From Rhopalosiphum padi (lineage: Eukaryota > Arthropoda > Insecta > Hemiptera > Aphididae), in assembly GCF_020882245.1 (NCBI RefSeq), contig NC_083597.1, positions 64,644,152 to 64,708,151 on the forward strand: a DNA stretch of 64,000 nucleotides. Reading direction: 5' to 3'. A program made the translations under genes and the position numbers. This document shows, piece after piece, positions 24,755 through 37,535 of the stretch (its first letter is position 1; every line of letters begins with the position of its first letter). A model generated the notes under the pieces. It searched no databases. It saw nothing but the letters and a program-made list of their open reading frames with translations, and was not told where the DNA came from.

Positions 24755-25883
24755 TTGATAAGATTTTGTAAAGAATATGATGAAGTTTTTAAATTAATTG
24801 AAATAGTAGTTGTGAATGAAGTTTTATACTATGATGAGATGTTTGTTGTTATTGGTTTTTCAATATTATACATACATTTTTCTGCTAATATTAGTAATAT
24901 TGAAATTACTAACTTATTTTTGTTAGTTTTATTAATTATTTTATTATTAAATTGTTTAAAATTAATAATTATGCATAAGTCAAAATCATATAGTAAGGAG
25001 GGGCTTAAGTTTGAATGTCAAGAGTATAGCCCACTAATTCAATAAGGGTTTTGTAATTTGTGTTTCGACGCCCAATAATGGATCTTTAACCCGGATTATT
25101 TGGTATAGATTGCCTAAGAAAATGTTTAAAATAAATATTAATTTTTTCAAATCGTTTTACAGCTACTACAATTATTATAAGTGCGGACGTGACCTGTGTG
25201 TGTCAATCGAATAACAATACAATAAATTATTTACCGTACGAGATTCGCGTGCGGTCGGCTGTACTTATATTTTATATAAAATATTATCATATTATTATAA
25301 CGACAAGACGCCGCCGCAGAACAGTTATTATCCGACATTTATGTATAAAGATTGTTGTCGTTTACTGCGGTGCACTGTATGTATAATATATTACATACGT
25401 GTAATATACACGCGCATTGCACATTTAATATGATATTTTTTATATTAATGATTACAGTAGCGCTAACGCCGCCGCTTTTCACGTGTTTAATAAATATTAT
25501 TACATGACACGTTTGGTGCGTGTGCGCGTTTAATATACGATTTAAGCAGTTTCGGACGACGATAAATTAGCTTTCAATTCCGCATGTGTATGCACAACTA
25601 TTATACGCACCTATATGCATATAATATTAATATGTAGCGCGGCACTGCAGTCGTGATATTGCCTATACATATACTATATAAAGTCTTAGTTGAATGTACA
25701 CGAGTGTACCGCAATAAATAGGTCTCCACTCGGTCAAGTTCTTGGGTAAACGGATATTATGACATACATCATATATGTTCGATTTATACACAGAGTCAAG
25801 TAAGATAATAATTATATTTATAGTCCTATACCGTTTGCACCATAATAAATACGTAATTAATATATGCATATTATATACGTGGT
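24755..25883. other. AT-rich non-coding stretch with a GC patch at 25,190-25,660
   Basis: A 96-codon plus frame at 24,755-25,045 is Ile/Leu/Phe/Val-rich and sits in extreme AT sequence; its membrane-like look follows from T-rich codons, so I do not call it. The GC patch has no coding signal. Confidence 0.4.
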
Positions 25884-26475
25884 AGTGGTTCACCAAGTAT
25901 GATATGGTTACTCTCATTTTTTTCATTTAATAATTAATTCATATAAATTCGAAATTTTGAAGTTTTTAATGAAACCTATTTAAAGACCATATTTTAGAAT
26001 TTTTGAGATGTTTTTTACTACTTAAATAGTGTCCCGTGGACTATAGAGTATAGAGATATAAACTTTTGTCAAACAAACTTCCTAGGTTTTACTGTAAATT
26101 ATCTAACAGTGCAATTTTCTGAAAACGATGACACGTTTAAATCAAAATTCAAACTAGTAGTTTTTGACTTTTTGAAATTTTTGTACTAAGAAAAATAATT
26201 AATCGGTTCATATTATAATGGGTTTGAAAAATAAGTGACTATAGTGCAATTTGAAAATTTTAATGATTAACTACCAACATGTTCCGAGTATAATAAATTT
26301 TAGATCTAATATTAAATTTATTTTATCTTTTAGTAAAACCCTTTTTGAGGATTATTAATCCTTAGTATAAACATTTTAGTAATTGAAAAACTTCTCGTTC
26401 GATTTTGAATAAGGTATTTCACAACTTTGAAAAATATTATCCACTTAATAATTTATAATAAAAAAGGGGGATTCT
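25884..26475. mobile_element. TIR family copy 5, about 590 bp, divergent right half
   Basis: The left end is GTGGTTCACCAAGTATGATA followed by a TTACTCTCATTTTTTTCATT block. The core (ATAAACTTTTGTCAAACAAA then TTTTACTGTAAATTATC) matches copies 2 and 4. The right part has GAGGATTATTAATCCTTAGT and CTCGTTCGATTTTGA, shared with copy 8 rather than with copies 6 and 7, so two subfamilies seem to exist. A clear right TIR is not visible. Confidence 0.65.
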
Positions 26476-26989
26476 TATCAACAGTAACTACGGTAACATC
26501 AGAGGATCAGAGGATCAATTCTGCAAAGTCCACAGATAGTGCACAAAAGTTTAACTGGTTCGTCACATTATTTAATTTAATAATAAAACTATTATAACTT
26601 ATTTCAAGACTTCTTATACGTTTTAAAAGAAACGCGTATAAGGCAAGTGCATTGTATTAAAACAGAGACTGTATCTACGCTTTGATTCCCAGTAAGTCTT
26701 CGTTTGAAAATATTGCATATGACTGGATATGAGTAAGTTAAAATTTTGTTGATCTGACGGCTGTTTTGATTATCAAACAAGTACGCACTTATTAATTATC
26801 ATCAGTGTTAAAAAGTTAAAATAAATTGCGATTTGTTGTACTTTCCCAATTGGGTGGTGCCGTCGTTTATGCCCTAACATAAAGGTTGCTTTACAATAAG
26901 GATCACAATAAATAACGTACCTACAGACAAAACGTTATAATAAAAATAATAATAATATTGTTCGTTGTCTAGGACGGCAGCGGCGGTTA
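26476..26989. other. AT-rich non-coding stretch
   Basis: It holds a small direct duplication, CAGAGGATCAGAGGATCA near 26,500. Nothing else recognised. Confidence 0.5.
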
Positions 26990-27052
26990 ATATACAATAA
27001 TATAGTGTATGATTAGACGCGACAGATGCGTCACCGCGCCGCGCCGAGTCGA

Positions 27053-27074
27053 TGAGTCATCCAGACCTATATAT
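27053..27074 (+). promoter_or_regulatory. possible core promoter (AP-1-like site and TATA word)
   Basis: TGAGTCAT (27,053-27,060) is a consensus AP-1-type site, followed by TATATAT at 27,068-27,074 inside a CpG islet. A start about 30 bp downstream would fall near 27,098, after the ATG at 27,086, so it would not support that frame. TATA words are very common in this AT-rich window, so confidence is low. Confidence 0.15.
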
Positions 27075-27224
27075 GCGCTACAACAATGGTCGTCGTGGGG
27101 TTGCAGCGAGTCGTGCTCGCCCGCCCCTCTTCTTCCACCCCCTTGACGTTAGATTCTCTCGCCCCTGCTGCCGCCGCTGCCACACTCTACGATGTGACTA
27201 ATCGCGGGCCGGCCACGCAGTTGT

Positions 27225-27461
27225 CTATGCAATATAATAATAATAATAATAATAATAGTAGTAATACATAAAACGAATTGTCAAGTCTTTTGTGCGCATT
27301 TCGGTTTCCCCGGAGATATAGAGGGCGGTCCAGAGGGATGTTGCGGCTGTCGTGCTCGCGTGGGAGGAAAAATTTCCCAGAACTAATCCTAAACTAAAAC
27401 ACAGCGAGACGGCGATCAGGGGTGCGCTCGTTTTTGGCAGACGGCGAGAACATTTAGCCAT
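27225..27461 (-). CDS. 78-codon open frame with signal-peptide-like N terminus
   Basis: It starts MAKCSRRLPKTSAPLIAVSL and continues CFSLGLVLGNFSSHAS: a basic n-region, a hydrophobic core of about 16 residues (APLIAVSL...LVLG) and a small-residue cleavage-like site. The ATG context (TTAAATGG) fits an arthropod start. After about residue 65 the frame enters a Tyr run made by the (TAA)n microsatellite, which cannot be real coding sequence, so any exon must end earlier; no good GT donor is evident. Family unknown. It could be a first exon of a secreted protein or a chance frame in a GC islet. Confidence 0.2.
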   Translation of the reverse strand: MAKCSRRLPKTSAPLIAVSLCFSLGLVLGNFSSHASTTAATSLWTALYISGETEMRTKDLTIRFMYYYYYYYYYYYIA

Positions 27462-27470
27462 TTAATAATA

Positions 27471-30400
27471 ATATACTATTTGTAGGAATACCGTGTGATT
27501 TTGAACATGCGTTATTACAGCTTTGTATAATATTGTCTTATACGAAATATTCATTTTGAAAAATCTTTTACCGCGCTCAATATGAGAGTTTCGAATTTGA
27601 TTTCGTTTTGTCGTCAAAGTCACATCGTAACATTAAATTATAACAGTTTGAAATCAACTTGGTAACAGATTAAAAATGTCGGCACTTGGACTGTTAAACT
27701 ACCGGCACTCGATACGAATGCAACGAATAGTTTTTCCTTGTCGAAACCCAGCTGCTTGATTCTGTTCCGGCTGCAGGCGACGTATAGGTAACGATGTGAG
27801 AGATGACGTTATTATGTTATACTTTCAATTCGTGGGTTCTAAGCCTTTCAAAAAACGTAACCGAAATAAACGTTTCAATTGTTTTCGCTACTATAATGCC
27901 AATCGCTATATGACGTCTACACGTGTAACATTATTTCGAAAATATTTTTAACGAAAAGAGTAAAAGACAAGACGTAATAATGTACGTTATAGTTAGCTTA
28001 ACAAATATATATATATATATATATATATAGGTATGTACTATGTACACCTACTTTTCGCTACTTCAAAAGTAAAAAAACTACAATTCATATATGTACCACG
28101 TGCACCCGTATGCCTTATATACAAGTAGGTACCTATGAAAATTGTTTCCACCTCATATGCGCACTAAATAAATTTTAACGGACTGATGTGATGTAACATA
28201 TTAACCACTTCACAGCTTTAAAACTGTACCGGCGGCAGTCGCGGGATGGAGCGTGTGATCTGTAGGGAAATCGCGATGAACATATTTTGTAAGCGATGCA
28301 GTGTAGTATTGTATAAAGTACGGGTTATCTTCGTATACGCATAATATTTTTCATTATTGTACCTATTTAATGTTGAATGTTATTTATAGGGCTAGAAGGA
28401 TTTATGTGCAATAAAAAATGGTAAAGTATGAAAACAATTATTTTTATGTATCTGCAAATATAAATGTGTATACATGTGTACTTGGAAATCATAAATTAAT
28501 TACAAACCAATAATTACTAAATAGATAACCAACCATGTTAGTTTATAAATAGTTGAATTACGACAAATCGAATTAAAAAACAAAAATTACAGACATTGAT
28601 TAAATAAAAACGATTTTAAATCAATTTTTTCCAATAACCTTTTCGAGAACTTTAAGTATGCAATTATATGCGTATTGAATTATATTGGAAACAATTTATT
28701 TAGATTGAGAATGAGTCACATCGTAAACATGGCTGACTACCAATCAATTTTGACTAAAGAAACAAACATGTAAATGCATATAGAAATCCTAGCTTAGGTT
28801 GCCTATGTGGGTATGTGATGAATGTGTACACGTTTTACTCGCTTATAGACGTCTACTGTATGTACTCAAGTTTATCAAAGGCGCTCAACGCGTCAGCACT
28901 ATAACCATTAATGTTACCTCACAAACTGAAAATAATAAATTACCATGTCATACTAATATTAAAACATCATATTATTGAAAATCAGGTCAGGTACTGGCCA
29001 ACTCATATTAAATACAAAACTCTTTAACGCCAAGTTACAAAATTTACCTTAATGCTCTATAAAGTTTACTAAAACTTTTATGAATAATAATGATGAAATT
29101 ATTTAAGTTCGCTTAAATGTTGAAAAACAAAAATGTGTTCGTTTAATTATTTTCTTATAAGTTTTAAGTGTTTTTGAAATATCTAAAAGTTTGTTTTTAT
29201 TTTTGATATACATATTTTTTTTGTTTAAGAATGCGTTGTTTTTTATTAAGCATAGTTTTGATGTTCGTCTTTTGTAAAAGAAAATTCTTCTTCATCATTA
29301 CTTATTGGGTTAATAATGTTAATATTAGACTTTTAGTAAAGTTAACATTTGTATATTATATGAAATGTAAGTAGGTAAACAATGTTTTCGATAATATTAA
29401 TTAAAATCGATGTGTTATATATTATGTAATAATGTAATGTTTACAAGTATACAAGACGGCTGTAAGAAAGATGTGAAGAATAAACTAAGTTTCGAAAACT
29501 AGACGATGTCAAGGCATAAGAAATCGTTAATTTTACACAACAGCCAACCTGTCTCGGACAAAGTAATAACAACAACGTAAATCCAGGTTTTAACTACGAG
29601 TACCTACCGTCATTGTTTCCCGTTTACCGATAACAACTGACATTTTTCAAATCCACAACCTCAAATATCGGGTGTATTTCATTCTCGTTTCATTCAACGA
29701 TTACTGTTCATTGCAGTACTTATAATTTATCACATATTACTGAAATATAAAAAATATCCGCATTGTGTGTGAACATGATATTACTACCTTATAAAAATAT
29801 TAATATCCCGCTCGTCTTCGTCGTAGTTCATAAGTATATATTGTCACAGCACTTATTTTGTTATTAAAATTACTTGTTTTACGGCATTACGAAAAATATA
29901 TTCTACCATCATTGGGGGTTTGAACAGAATTATGGTGCAAATTTCAATATAAACACATCATAATATCATAATAGTTGCCGAGAAATTGAATAGTGAACAC
30001 GCGCAAAAACTAAAAAGCTTCCGACAAAATGCGAAATGAATTTCCTGTTCGCTACAATAGAAAATCGGTGTACACAATGCACGTGTAATAGATGGGACTA
30101 GAGATGGATAGACGACTCAACGTCGTGGCTCAAACCTGGCTGATAACAATATTACGTTTTTTGTAAGTGCATTTTGAACATTTTTAACGCAACGACTTGT
30201 GGAAAATACGGGTTACACCGTTTATATTCGTATAATTTTTTTTTCTAATCGGTTTGTTATGCGTTGCCGACAACAAACAATTTAACGAGATGATTTTTAT
30301 CCGTTCTCAGTGAATTACTAGAAGCTGATAACATTTAGCGATTTTGATGGCTTTTTTTCTTTTATTATTCACGATAAACTGTAATTTATTGGGATAAGCT

Positions 30401-32066
30401 ATTTATCAAATCTTTTTTTCTGTTGCCGCCGAAATTTACAATCCATTCAATTTGATGACTGCGAACCGAAATCATTGATCAAATATCACAATGAAAATAC
30501 ATAAAGATATATGTACGGTTTTTTTAATAATTTTAATAATTTTTTTAATAATTTAAACAGATAATAATTCTTTATCGAACATAATTTGGCGAAAAAACTG
30601 GTTAAAAGTTCACTTAAACTTAAATGGCGTATGCGAAATGTCTCGTGTTTCTAAACCTACATACATAATTCAATTCAATCTAACAAATTAAAGTTAAAAA
30701 AAATATATATTACAAAAGTTCAATTCATCAAAAATATTATGAAATAATTTACGAGAGCTTCAATATTTTTATTTAAGATTAATTAGAATACCGTTCCAGT
30801 GCAATTATTATTGTTATGTTTAAATAAAGTCTAAAAACGTAGGCACCGCAGAATATTATTATACATCTTTACGTGCAGCATCCAAATATTACGAGAAAAT
30901 TGAAAGACGCTATTCTTTTTTTTCCACTGGTGCTTTTCTCCCTCCTGTGGCAACGCAGACGGCCATTTTGATTTTCAGTCCCTAACATCAAACGCATTTT
31001 ATATTCGATACAACTTATAGCCATCAAGAGGCGTAATATATAAATATATATACGTATATGCCTGCAGTAAAGGCCTTTTGTCCCCCCCCTCCCGATTCAT
31101 TTTATACTTTCAATGCTGATCTCTTCACCGAGCAGTTCTTTTCTCATCCTTATTCTAGTGTATATAGGTATAGGTATACATATTGCGTTTCACATTTTTT
31201 TTTCAATTACCGTTACGGTATTATTGTCAGCTGTATTGGTAAGCATATATATATACACTTATATATAATATATACTTAATGATGTGGTTGACGTTTAATT
31301 TTATTTTTGAAAAACTTTTACTTTCAACGTCTCAATCTTGCGACGTCTACATCCTTTGTACTCGATACATAAATATTAGTTACATATTATAATACAAGGG
31401 CGTATTTCCAACACGAAGGAGCCATTCGAAAACCACTTATCATTATTTACCCAGTTCTTGTATGGGTAATACTCAATAAGATGTATAATATATATTATAT
31501 ACATTCATTAATTCATATTAAAATAAAAAGATTTTTCAGATGTCGAAAAAAAAACAGTTATAATGAAGTAAAATAAACTTTATATACGTAATTTTTAAGT
31601 TTTTCCAAATCAAGATGAAAGAGATAAATGTGATGAAATAAAAAAATACTGTCAGAATAATTATTTATTCCATCTTTCAGGAATATTTTTGAGATTTTTT
31701 AAGTCAATGACGAATAGCTATTTTTAATATTTTTGAAGCTGTACAGTAGTAGTTGAGATTCTATATATATAAAAAAAAACTACCACAATAATAATAGTTC
31801 AAATATCTATTTATTATAAGCTGACCTTGGGTTAAATGCTTCAGGCTTAAAAGTTGAAATCGCTAATCGTATATGTATAAGTATACAAATTCGACGTGAG
31901 CGGTCCAACACGTATTATGACGTATAGGTCACCATCGAAAACAAAAGTCTGGCCTTCCACCCCTTCAAATAATTATCTACATTTATAATATTATATATTA
32001 TTATATTCACTCTATGCTATGTATACGATTTATTTATTTTTCGCTAGCGAGAAACTGCAGTACGTA
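27471..32066. other. long non-coding stretch, mostly AT-rich
   Basis: It includes a CpG patch at 28,205-28,290, a (TA)n run at 28,004-28,029, a TTTTTTAATAATTTTAATAA repeat near 30,520-30,550 and a C run at 31,081-31,091. No open frame with a motif, no RNA gene. Confidence 0.45.
28004..28029. repeat. (TA)n microsatellite
   Basis: About 13 uninterrupted TA units. Confidence 0.9.
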
Positions 32067-32068
32067 CA

Positions 32069-32115
32069 ATAATAACAACAACAACAACAACAACAACGGC
32101 GACGACGGCGACGAG
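32069..32115. repeat. (AAC)n grading into (GGCGAC)n
   Basis: About nine AAC/ACA units followed by GGCGACGACGGCGACGA, a compound trinucleotide microsatellite. Confidence 0.85.
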
Positions 32116-32248
32116 ATATTTTGTAATAATATATAATATTATCAACTCTAGTAAATTCATACTGAAGAGTACTTACCGAACATTAATCAGCAAACTTTGG
32201 TCCAAAGCCTATACGGAGAATATGTATTATGGTAGAGAAACCCTTTAT

Positions 32249-32310
32249 GTTGAACCATTCGTCGGCTGCCTGTGTTACGCATAATCCACAGCCGACTTCG
32301 GCGTTTCAAC
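32249..32310 (+). other. 62-nt imperfect hairpin, precursor-miRNA-like
   Basis: GTTGAA (32,249-32,254) pairs with TTCAAC (32,305-32,310), and GTCGGCTG (32,261-32,268) pairs perfectly with CAGCCGAC (32,289-32,296). A 6x8 internal loop separates the stems and the terminal loop is 20 nt. The size fits a small hairpin RNA, but stem pairing is shorter than in most miRNA precursors and neither arm matches a microRNA I know. Confidence 0.35.
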
Positions 32311-33279
32311 GTGTTGTTTTCCCGTATAACATAATAATATTATATATATATATACACAAATTTTATGCGCTCGTTAAGGGCTAAGGCCACTGTGTTTTAT
32401 CAGCGTTTTAATGATTATAATAATAATTGTTATTCAAAAGCCGACGCGGCATTAACGACTTTCAGTGAAACATTAGGCGCGTGGACCGCTGGTGTGCAGT
32501 GTGCCGCAACGGACCGCATACGCGTGGCACAACTATATAAATAAGCGGCATTTTTTTTCTTTACGTTACATTGCTGATGATGAACGGCTCGTAAAATCGT
32601 TTTAGGTGTTTGCCTAAAAAATAACGAGTTGTTAAAATCGATTAACTAAACTCTGCCTTTTGGACCAGTCATCGTATGTTAAGTTTTAAATAGTGTTTTC
32701 TTATTAGTCGTGTGATTTTTTGTACGGCGATCGAGGTTACGTGGATGTGTTCGACGAGGTTAGATCGGGAGTTTTATTATTGATTCTCGAATAGATGTTA
32801 GTCGATCGGATCAGTGAATCGTATGTAATTTTACACATACCATGCTGAGGAGGAGGGGGGGTGTCAGATATCGTGCATTGTGCATAAGCTTAACAGCTTT
32901 GTTATTTTGCACCGAATTCACTTTAGATGGATATTTGTGAGCGTCGCGTCCCCACGACAGTTGATTTAAAACAGTTTAAATACACTGCAATTATTGCAAA
33001 TCGAAATAGAAATATTTCGTAAGCAACTTAAAATCGAGCTGCCTACCTACCAATCTAATATTGAATAACGATTATTTTCCAGATAGGTAAACATTTTTTT
33101 AATTTTTACGATTCACAAGTTCTAATATTTTATTAGTTATTGTTTTTGACTATTAGGTAGACGCAGCCGCCTCAAATTCTTTAAAAATAAATCTATGACA
33201 TTGGTTTTTCAAATATTTCGTCCGTTTAGCCACTGAATTACAATATATTTTGACGTATTAAAAATCTGTCCGAATAATT
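32311..33279. other. non-coding, moderately GC-elevated
   Basis: CpG-containing segments at 32,430-32,560 and 32,690-32,960. No exon recognised. Confidence 0.4.
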
Positions 33280-34200
33280 GTATAATAATTATTGCTCGCG
33301 GCGTTGCTCGTATAACGTCGTGCCATTGTGCACATCGCTGCAGCAGCACGCGACCGTAATAATATAGGTATTCTATTATAATAATATATTATTATGCACT
33401 GCGATATTATGCATATGATGATACAAATAACACAATAAGTTATAACGCGATGCGTGATAATAAATTATAACACTTTTTCAGTCGTATAATAATATGATTA
33501 TGCATACGACCGGAGCAGCTCGTGTACGTAAAAATTCGGCATGACAATTATTATTGTTGTTGTTAATTTTTTTTTATTTTCGGTCTCTTCGGGAATTATC
33601 ATATTGTATATTATTATTTCACGAGACCCCCTCACTCCCCCGTTCCATCATTCGAACAAAGCCGAAAACCGAGTGATTAAAATATCGGGGTTTTTTTATT
33701 TTTTCGGGGCTATTGTGCGCGCACCACTCACCACTATTTTATACCTATGTAGCCAGTGTGTGTATATACGCGTTTATACGTACAAGTCGACTGGATGTAA
33801 TGCAATATAATAAAATATATGAATATTTTAGTGCGCGCGGCTAGTTAAACAAGACGTCTGCGAATGTGTGTGTGTGTATTGTGTGTGTGCGAGCGGGCGC
33901 GCGCACGCCAGCTCGTTTTACGACTCCCCTACGGGCACGCATGAGCGGTAATAGCTTTTGATTTTTACCAATGCGAACGTTTATTTTTCCACACTATAGA
34001 ATTCGAAACGAACTCGTTTGCACGCGGCGTGTTTCGGAGGCCACAACACGCGTCGTACGTTACCTATATTTTTGTTGGTAGAGTCGAAAAACTATATATA
34101 TTATATTTATCACATCACATGCGATACCATATTATATTATACTGTAGAGCGAGAGAGAAGCGATTTCGGTGAAATAAAAAATACGTACCTATTATGGACA
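33280..34200. other. GC-elevated block without a supported gene
   Basis: It contains a GT-rich run (33,867-33,889) and GCGAGCGGGCGCGCGCACG near 33,890-33,908. Open frames at 33,541-33,810 and 34,018-34,206 have no motif and run through simple sequence. Possibly regulatory. Confidence 0.35.
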
Positions 34201-34690
34201 TCATAGGCGTGCATACGAGCCACAAGGTAGTCAGGGTAGTCTTCGTTGTGAACTTTCTTTTTTTATGTTTAAACAATTATAATACGATGGGTAATTGATA
34301 TTTTAACCGTTAATATGTATAATAAGTGTAGCATTAGTGTAATACTATTGATTACGAATACTTTATATTATATATTTTATATTTATGATCCATGGTAATA
34401 CGTCTAACTAAGTCCTACATAATATAATGTTATTTACTAAATCAACCGTTAACGTTTGATTTGAAAAAATAAATATTCCAATTATAAATTAAAATATATT
34501 AACATTTTATGTATAGGCAATAGGCACCCTTGGAAATTAGTTGGAATGGAATTAAATGAACAATGAATAAGTACTTGTTATTTGTATATCTATGTTATAA
34601 TTATTGTAAATTTATAAATAACCTTAAAGATTATTGTTTATATTATATTTATACTACAGTAACGATTACAATATTGCTTAGTCAACCATA
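34201..34690. other. AT-rich non-coding stretch
   Basis: Nothing recognised; part may be the eroded upstream portion of the Jockey fossil that follows. Confidence 0.45.
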
Positions 34691-34798
34691 CCCTACCTTC
34701 TCATAGCAAATGTCAATTCAAATAATATCATCTGTAAAAATCCACCTAGACGATTACTTCACCACCAGTGCTGTAGAGACCTCATAAATTTAAATTAA
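34691..34798 (+). pseudogene. Jockey-clade LINE ORF2, last 35 codons
   Basis: The frame reads PYLLIANVNSNNIICK then NPPRRLLHHQCCRDLIN and ends at TAA (34,796-34,798). N-P-P-R-R-L-x-R-x-W-C-R-D-L is the conserved C-terminal signature of Jockey-type ORF2 proteins; here the usual W is C and basic residues are replaced. Everything upstream is lost, so this is a 5'-truncated, dead copy. It is a separate insertion from the fossil at 16,958. Confidence 0.8.
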
Positions 34799-34920
34799 TC
34801 CTTAATTAATATCAAGCAAAAAAGTGTTACTGCTGGATTATAAAATGTGTCTACCTTGGTCCCCTTCAGTTTTTGTAATTTAACTGAGGACATTTAATTG
34901 AAAAAACTTTAAAAAATATT
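34691..34920 (+). mobile_element. 5'-truncated Jockey-type LINE, 3' end
   Basis: The ORF2 tail is followed by about 120 bp of 3' untranslated sequence containing CTGCTGGATTATAAAATGTG and CTACCTTGGTCCCCTTCAGT, ending in an A-rich region near 34,900-34,935. Severe 5' truncation is the normal outcome of LINE insertion. Confidence 0.65.
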
Positions 34921-37028
34921 ATGAATATTAAAAATACTTAAAAATATATATTATATTTTTTTCATAAACGTATATAATGTTGGTCTGGGAAAAAAATGAA
35001 TGTTATACGTTTAAAAAATAATAATGTACAATATAACATTGTCTTTATTAACGAAAATTAATTTAGGTTTACAATTATGTAGTGTCTATTAGGTACCTAT
35101 TCAATGGCAATTTATTGTACATAGTTACATAAAGCTTACACATGGTAGGTACCTTACTACCTTAATAAATAACAAATATTAATGTATAGATAATACGGCA
35201 TAATTTATATAATAATAAAAATGTTGATACTTTTATATAATGAAATAATGTGCAGAGACTATGAAATCACTTATATTACGTTGAGATGCTAATACTATTG
35301 TGTTATAATTTTATTATTAATTGTTATTGTGGTAGAACCAAAAAAAAAAACCATAAGAAAACCAAAATGACCGTTGTGGCCTCGCAATAGACATAAATAC
35401 CGTATTTTTTATTTAAAAAGAATTTACGTTTTCGTTGTTTGCCTTTTTTTTTTTTATATATATATAATAATATATAATATATAAATATATTATGTAATAT
35501 GTTATATGTATGATCGTATTACTATAGACTATATATTAATAGAAAAACTGAATAATATAATATCCAGTTAAACGTACAATATTTCTGACCTTGATTTTTA
35601 TAATAATATAGTATAAATAATACATAAAAAGTACGAATATATATAATATATTTGTCGATTCCGGTTAGGATTTTTTTTTAAACATTCGTTTTACCTGAAG
35701 TATTTATTGAGATATTTTTGGCTGTATGAAAATTGTGTATAACGAACTGATATCATAGTTATTTAATACATATATTGTATATATACATATTTATGAAGAT
35801 AATTGGCCTTACTGAACAAATTCGTGAGCAATTATAAAAAAAAAATCAGACAAATTTTAAAATCTAAAGTCTAAATTTGAAATAATGTTTAAAGAACTAT
35901 CATAGTTTTGGAATGTGTTTAGTGTTATGGTGGTAAAATTGTCAATAGAAATGTAATTATGGCATGAGGTAATAAAATATCGTATTAACTATTTATTTTG
36001 GATTGAACAACAATGCTATTTTGTGTTATGAAACTACATTGTGCTGTAATAACTAACTTATCGATAATTTAGCGATCGATCAAATGAAAATCCTGCCAGA
36101 GAACATATTATTATTTTATATATTTTTTGTCACATATTAATTATTGTAAATACGAATATAAAGAAATTTATTTATAATTATAATCTTCAGAAAACACGCA
36201 TGTAAAGGGTAGTTAACTAGCTCTAATCTTCCTACATATTTAGTTTATCACGGTCGGAAATAACATGTAAATTAAGCATTAACTATATGAATTCATAATG
36301 AGATGGTTTTTTTTATATTACGTTTTACGCGCGTGAATTATTCATCAGTATAGTGTTATTATTGCGTAGGTGTATGATATATCCACCGAAAAGTTAATTG
36401 TTTTCGTCAAACTACATTATAACTCAGAATGCATGACCGCCACACAATTAGAAGAAAGTACATGGCGCGTATAATTTTTTTTACACCGACTAATCAAACA
36501 ATAAACAAAATGTTCATATATACGTACATATATATACCTCAAAATATTCATCCGTAATTTTGACACAAAACGTGTTGTGAATAATCAAGAGAACAATTGT
36601 TACACACTTCGTATTATATTGGTACGATTCAATCAGTACGAATCAACAACTTATGGAACGATACTTTACAGTTATAAACACAACATAATAACGTAATGTC
36701 ACTAATACACCAACGAACTCTATTCAAACTTGACTATTTGGACGCTGTGCAAAACTCAAATCTCAACAGTTTATATATGTAAAAAAGAAGTAAATTTTCA
36801 ACAACGAAATCCAACCTAGTTGAAATGCATGATATCGTATAGATAAAAAATAATTGTAATTCAAATTAGACAATCTATTTCGGCCTGGATTTAAAAAAAT
36901 TTATAATCATAATCATAACTATTATAATGGTTTTTATATAATCTATGTTAATAAATAAATAAAAACCCATTAAGAAAGCGTCACATCCGCGTGTCTTGCC
37001 TTCGTCTTTTACAAACGCACAGCATTTA
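34921..37028. other. AT-rich non-coding stretch
   Basis: Very AT-rich, with A and T runs (35,339-35,350; 35,444-35,456). No gene, RNA or defined repeat recognised. Confidence 0.5.

Positions 37029-37069
<41 letters not shown>
37029..37069. repeat. compound (AC)n(AT)n microsatellite
   Basis: About eight AC units run directly into about twelve AT units. Confidence 0.9.
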
Positions 37070-37072
<3 letters not shown>

Positions 37073-37535
37073 ATTTATATATGTATACATATTTATATAT
37101 GTATAAATAATATCAATTTTGCGTAAGTAGGATATATTTTATATTCTATTCCGTGTCTGTGCATTGGTTTTTATGATGGTTAAATATTTTAAGTAAGTTG
37201 TAAACATTTTCTGTGTCATGATATTTTACCATAACATTACTCGCTTAAAGCATGAAACTTCGGGAAATTTCAAAGACCATGTTTTAACTTTATGATTGAT
37301 AATAGATATATCTATGTATAAGACGTGGATTTAAAATTATTATTAGCTGTCCATATTTTTCCATTTCGGAAGAAAAACGTATACCTACTTATTCACAGCA
37401 CACAAATGTAAATATATATATATATATATTTAAGGGACGTTTGGTATTATATATAGATTTGGGGTGGCCACGAGCTGCAACAATTATTGTTATGGTATAA
37501 GTAATATGGTATCTCAGTGCAATAAGTTTGCGAGG

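Larger units (their letters stand above)
26990..27470. other. GC/CpG-rich islet with open frames on both strands
   Basis: CpG-dense sequence (CACCGCGCCGCGCCGAGTC near 27,032) flanked by AT-rich DNA. It contains a (TAA)n run at 27,236-27,257, a possible promoter and a minus-strand frame, both listed separately. A 61-codon plus frame from 27,086 is Ala/Ser/Pro-rich and ends in an Asn run encoded by the microsatellite. Confidence 0.4.

Noticed and set aside
24755..25045. 96-codon frame with membrane-like hydrophobic stretches, considered as a chemoreceptor fragment
   Set aside because: Ile, Leu, Phe and Val come from T-rich codons in extremely AT-rich sequence; no conserved receptor motif.
34856..34868. 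TTGGTCCCCTTCA, identical to the first 13 nt of miR-133
   Set aside because: It lies in the 3' UTR of a Jockey-type LINE fossil, the next bases diverge, and no opposing arm forms a precursor hairpin.
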